Source: an uncultured Paracoccaceae bacterium (GTDB lineage Bacteria; Pseudomonadota; Alphaproteobacteria; Rhodobacterales; Rhodobacteraceae). From it: a stretch of 17,781 nucleotides of DNA. The translations under genes were made by a program, and so were the position numbers. The stretch is taken from contig CALEZJ010000630.1 of NCBI GenBank assembly GCA_937927885.1, positions 1-17,781 on the forward strand. Reading direction: 5' to 3'. The notes below the pieces were generated by a model. It did no database searches and had not been told where the DNA came from. It saw nothing but the letters and a program-made list of their open reading frames with translations. This document shows, piece after piece, positions 14,912 to 17,781 of this stretch (position 1 is the stretch's first letter; every line of letters starts with the position of its first letter).

Positions 14912-15760
14912 TCATGCCTTCAGCCGGAACCCCCGCCGCAGCCAGTCCCAGGCCAAGGCCGACAGGACCAGCGTGGTCACCAGCGTCACCGCCAGCCCCA
15001 GCCAGGGGTCGCTGTCGGATTGGCCGAGGTAGGCAAAACGCGCGCCGTCGATCAGGTAGAAGATCGGGTTCAGATGGCTCGCAAGCGCCATCGCCGGGGG
15101 CATCGCGCTGATCGAATAGAAGGTGCCTGACAGGAACGACAGCGGAGTCACCACAAAGTTGGTGATCGCGGCGATCTGGTCGAACTTGTTGGCCAGCACA
15201 CCGGCCAAGATCCCCAGCGCCCCCAGCAGCGCCGATCCGGTGACGCTGATGAGAAGAAGCCAGAGCGGATGCACAGGCCATTGCCCCAGGGCAAGGCCGA
15301 CCGCCAGCACGATCACCCCGGCGACCAGCAACCCGCGTGCGATTCCGCCGGCAAGATATCCCGCGACCAGTTCCCAGGGTGCGAGGGGCGGCATCAGCGT
15401 GTCGACGATATTCCCCATGACCTTTGCCCCCACGATCGAGGACGAGGTGTTGGCGAAGGCATTCTGCACCACCGACATCATCAGGATACCCGGGGTCAGA
15501 AAGGCAATCAGCGGCACGCCCTCGACCGGGCCGCGCCCGGCGCCCATGGCCAGGGCAAAGATGCCCAGAAACAGCCCCGCGGTGACCAGCGGTGCCGCGA
15601 CGGTCTGCTGCCAGACCGCCAGAAACCGCCGGGTCTCGCGCAGGGCAAGCGTTAGCAACCCGATCCGGTTCACCCGTCCGAACCGGCGCTGACCCATGGC
15701 GCGCAGGGATTCGGCGGCGTGGCGGATTTCGGTTGTCCGCAGATCAGAGGTCTGGATCAT
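14912..15760 (-). CDS. ABC-2 type transporter permease
   Basis: The 282-residue product is an inner-membrane ABC-2 permease with about six helices. An N-terminal cytoplasmic stretch leads to TLALRETRRFLAVWQQT, typical of this family, followed by LTPGILMMSVVQNAFANTSSS, MPPLAPWELVAGYLAGG and a late SFLSGTFYSISAMP loop, as in the YadH/NodJ group. Such permeases export lipids, polysaccharides or drugs. The partner ATPase is not in the window: the neighbours are the cytochrome gene downstream and the divergent gcrA. ATG 15760 has AGGA about 10 nt upstream; Met22 is a possible internal start. The substrate cannot be inferred. Confidence 0.93.
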   Translation of the reverse strand: MIQTSDLRTTEIRHAAESLRAMGQRRFGRVNRIGLLTLALRETRRFLAVWQQTVAAPLVTAGLFLGIFALAMGAGRGPVEGVPLIAFLTPGILMMSVVQNAFANTSSSIVGAKVMGNIVDTLMPPLAPWELVAGYLAGGIARGLLVAGVIVLAVGLALGQWPVHPLWLLLISVTGSALLGALGILAGVLANKFDQIAAITNFVVTPLSFLSGTFYSISAMPPAMALASHLNPIFYLIDGARFAYLGQSDSDPWLGLAVTLVTTLVLSALAWDWLRRGFRLKA

Positions 15761-15822
15761 CGGGCTTTTCCTTCTCGGAACGCAATGCGGATGGCGCGGT
15801 TCTTGCCTTTGTGCTGCGCGCC

Positions 15823-15850
15823 TTGTATCTCGGCCCGTCCCCGCTAGAAT
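15823..15850 (+). promoter_or_regulatory. Probable sigma-70 promoter of gcrA
   Basis: TTGTAT (15823-15828) and TAGAAT (15845-15850) with a 16-nt spacer lie 56 nt before the gcrA start, in the divergent gap with the ABC permease. No GANTC site lies in this gap, so direct CcrM control of this promoter is not indicated. Confidence 0.5.
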
Positions 15851-15906
15851 AGGGGCAATCGTTGCCCGCTCCGCCGGACCGGGCCAAATGCTGTGGAGCG
15901 TGGCGC

Positions 15907-16548
<642 letters not shown>

Positions 16549-16555
16549 GGCGTCT

Positions 16556-16620
16556 GGCCGGGCGGGGGGCTGCTCCCCGTGGCCAAGGGGCGACTCCTCG
16601 GGGGTATTTCAGGCACAAAG
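16556..16620. repeat. GC-rich palindromic intergenic element, probable dispersed Rhodobacterales repeat
   Basis: Between gcrA and xth lies a G-run (16564-16569), CCCC (16575-16578), GGGG (16587-16590), then CTCCTCGGGGGTATTT and GCACAAAG. CCCC can pair with either G block, giving alternative hairpins. From memory, many Rhodobacterales intergenic regions carry a similar unit: GC palindrome, CCCCGGAGTATTT-like core, then an AAAGATGA-like tail. It may act as the gcrA terminator and also supply the GAGG ribosome site of xth (16623-16626). Confidence 0.5.
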
Positions 16621-16633
16621 ATGAGGCGCCGGG

Positions 16634-17416
16634 ATGAAGATTGCCACCTTCAACATCAATGGCGTCAAGGCCCGGGCCGAGGTCCTGGCGCGCTGGCTGG
16701 ACGAAAGCGCGCCCGATGCCGCTGTGCTGCAGGAGATCAAATCGGTTGATGAAGGGTTTCCGCGCGATCTGATCGAGGGGCGCGGCTATCATCTGGAGAC
16801 CCATGGGCAGAAGGGTTTCAACGGGGTGGCGATCCTGTCGAAACTGCCGCTGGGGGATGTGCAGCGCGGGCTGCCGGGGGATGAGAGCGACGAACAGGCG
16901 CGCTGGATCGAGGCCGATCTGGGCCAGACCGGGCTGCGGTTGTGCGGGCTCTATCTGCCCAATGGCAACCCGGCGCCGGGACCGAAGTTCGACTACAAGC
17001 TGGGCTGGATGGCGCGTCTGCAGGCGCGGGCCGAGGTCCTGCTGGCGAGGGAACGCCCGCTGGTGCTGGCCGGGGATTACAACGTCATCCCCCAGCCGCT
17101 GGACGCGGCCCGCCCCGAGGCCTGGCGCGAGGATGCCCTGTTTCGCCCGGAAAGCCGCGCCGCCTTTCAGCGACTGCAGGCGCTGGGGCTCTATGATGCG
17201 GTGCGGCTGCGCCATCCCGGCCCGGGGATCTATTCGTTCTGGGACTATCAGGCGAATGGCTGGTTGAGGAATGACGGCATCCGCATCGATCATCTGCTCC
17301 TGTCACCGCAGGCCGCCGACCGGTTGCGCGATGCCTGGGTCGAAACCGGGCCGCGCGGCTGGGACAAGCCTTCGGATCACACGCCGGTGTGGATCGACCT
17401 GGACCTTCAGGGCTGA
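16634..17416 (+). CDS. xth: Exodeoxyribonuclease III (AP endonuclease)
   Basis: This enzyme cuts DNA at abasic sites and degrades strands 3' to 5' in base excision repair. The 260-residue product has every active-site residue of the ExoIII family: Asn7 (TFNINGVKAR), Glu34 (LQEIK), Tyr107 and Asn110 (GLYLPNG), Asp148 and Asn150 (AGDYNV), Trp210, Asp219 (IRIDH), Asp248 and His249 (KPSDHTPV). Length is normal. GAGG at 16623-16626 lies 7 nt before ATG 16634. It overlaps the convergent flavin-reductase gene by 10 nt at the 3' ends. With mmcB nearby, two DNA repair genes sit in this part of the window, though not in one operon. Confidence 0.96.
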   Translation: MKIATFNINGVKARAEVLARWLDESAPDAAVLQEIKSVDEGFPRDLIEGRGYHLETHGQKGFNGVAILSKLPLGDVQRGLPGDESDEQARWIEADLGQTGLRLCGLYLPNGNPAPGPKFDYKLGWMARLQARAEVLLARERPLVLAGDYNVIPQPLDAARPEAWREDALFRPESRAAFQRLQALGLYDAVRLRHPGPGIYSFWDYQANGWLRNDGIRIDHLLLSPQAADRLRDAWVETGPRGWDKPSDHTPVWIDLDLQG

Positions 17417-17781
17417 AAGCCGCCGTAGCGCCCGGCGCTGAACACCAGCGGCGCGCCCGACCGGTGATAGAGATGTTCGACGCGGCCGACGACGATGGCG
17501 TGGTCGCCGCCATCGTGAACCGCCTCCTGCCTGCAGGCAAAAATGGCGAGGCAACCGGGAAGCAGTGGCACGCCCTCAGGGGTGTGGCGCAGGCCGCTCA
17601 GGTCGAAATCCTCGCCATTGCGGGCAAAGCGCGCCCCCAGTGCGGCCTGGTCCGCGGCCAGCACATGGATCGCGAAATGCGACGCATCGGCAAAGGCCCC
17701 GAACCGGCGCGAGGCGCGGGCAGGCGACCACAGCACCAGCGGCGGATCGAGGCTGAGCGAGGCAAAGCTGTTGGCGGTGAT
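17407..17781 (-). CDS. Flavin reductase-like FMN-binding protein, 5' end outside window
   Basis: The complement of 17407-17781 is open without a stop from the right edge and gives 124 C-terminal residues. The visible start ITANSFASLSLDPPLVLW is the classic flavin-binding segment of the flavin reductase / NADH:FMN oxidoreductase split-barrel family. Further on come FAIHVLAADQ, LPGCLAIFACR and GDHAIVVGRVE, also diagnostic, and it ends with the family's GRYGGF. Such proteins reduce FMN or FAD for a partner monooxygenase, or act as stand-alone reductases. The start codon and N-terminus are missing. Its stop (TCA at 17407-17409 on the plus strand) lies inside the last codons of xth. The partner enzyme is not visible. 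Confidence 0.9.
   Translation of the reverse strand: MTANSFASLSLDPPLVLWSPARASRRFGAFADASHFAIHVLAADQAALGARFARNGEDFDLSGLRHTPEGVPLLPGCLAIFACRQEAVHDGGDHAIVVGRVEHLYHRSGAPLVFSAGRYGGFQP

Noticed and set aside
15761..15906. Search for GANTC methylation sites in the gcrA promoter gap
   Set aside because: None is present, so CcrM feedback on gcrA cannot be supported from this sequence.

Overview
The window looks like ordinary chromosomal DNA of a GC-rich alphaproteobacterium, most likely a member of the Rhodobacteraceae (Rhodobacterales). The evidence is a clear GcrA cell-cycle regulator (an alphaproteobacterial marker), an MmcB-type nuclease-fold protein, a cytochrome c2-like protein, a methionyl-tRNA synthetase with the FSTS form of the KMSKS loop, and a GC-rich intergenic element ahead of the exonuclease III gene of a kind I recall from Rhodobacterales genomes. 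There are 18 protein genes, two of them cut by the window edges. I see no tRNA, rRNA, CRISPR array, IS element or prophage gene. No gene-free stretch exceeds 300 bases; the longest (13623-13859) is described as a feature.

Layout. 1-969 (-): a GT-C type membrane glycosyltransferase, cut at its 3' end. 1055-3237 (+): a PaiB-like FMN-binding protein and then purF, the first enzyme of purine synthesis. 3325-6169 (-): metG, followed by an exported protein of unknown function built from a duplicated domain; the gap between them holds a 13-bp perfect inverted repeat. 6360-9543 (+): two secreted proteins in probable co-transcription, a four-module PPC-like protein and a trypsin-like protease with four cysteine-rich modules. 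9598-9933 (-): a PhnA/YjdM zinc-ribbon protein, separated from the protease by a strong hairpin. 10135-13179 (+): a compact run of ybjN, proC, csaA-like, a D-2-hydroxyacid dehydrogenase and a small membrane/coiled-coil protein, the last four with short or overlapping junctions. 13281-14294 (+): a two-helix membrane protein and mmcB. 14350-15760 (-): a cytochrome c2-like protein and an ABC-2 permease. 15907-17416 (+): gcrA and xth. 17407-17781 (-): a flavin-reductase-like protein, cut at its 5' end and overlapping the end of xth.

How the genes work together. Most of the window is unrelated housekeeping (purine synthesis, translation, proline synthesis, DNA repair, cell-cycle control). The least explained part is the secreted pair at 6360-9543. 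In the first protein all eight cysteines form four pairs, each exactly 45 residues apart, one pair per module. The second protein carries four short four-cysteine modules ahead of an intact His/Asp/Ser protease. This is the best candidate here for an undescribed extracellular system. Other leads are the duplicated exported protein downstream of metG, the inverted repeat in its leader with a GANTC methylation site in the loop, and a near-consensus LexA box just before mmcB.
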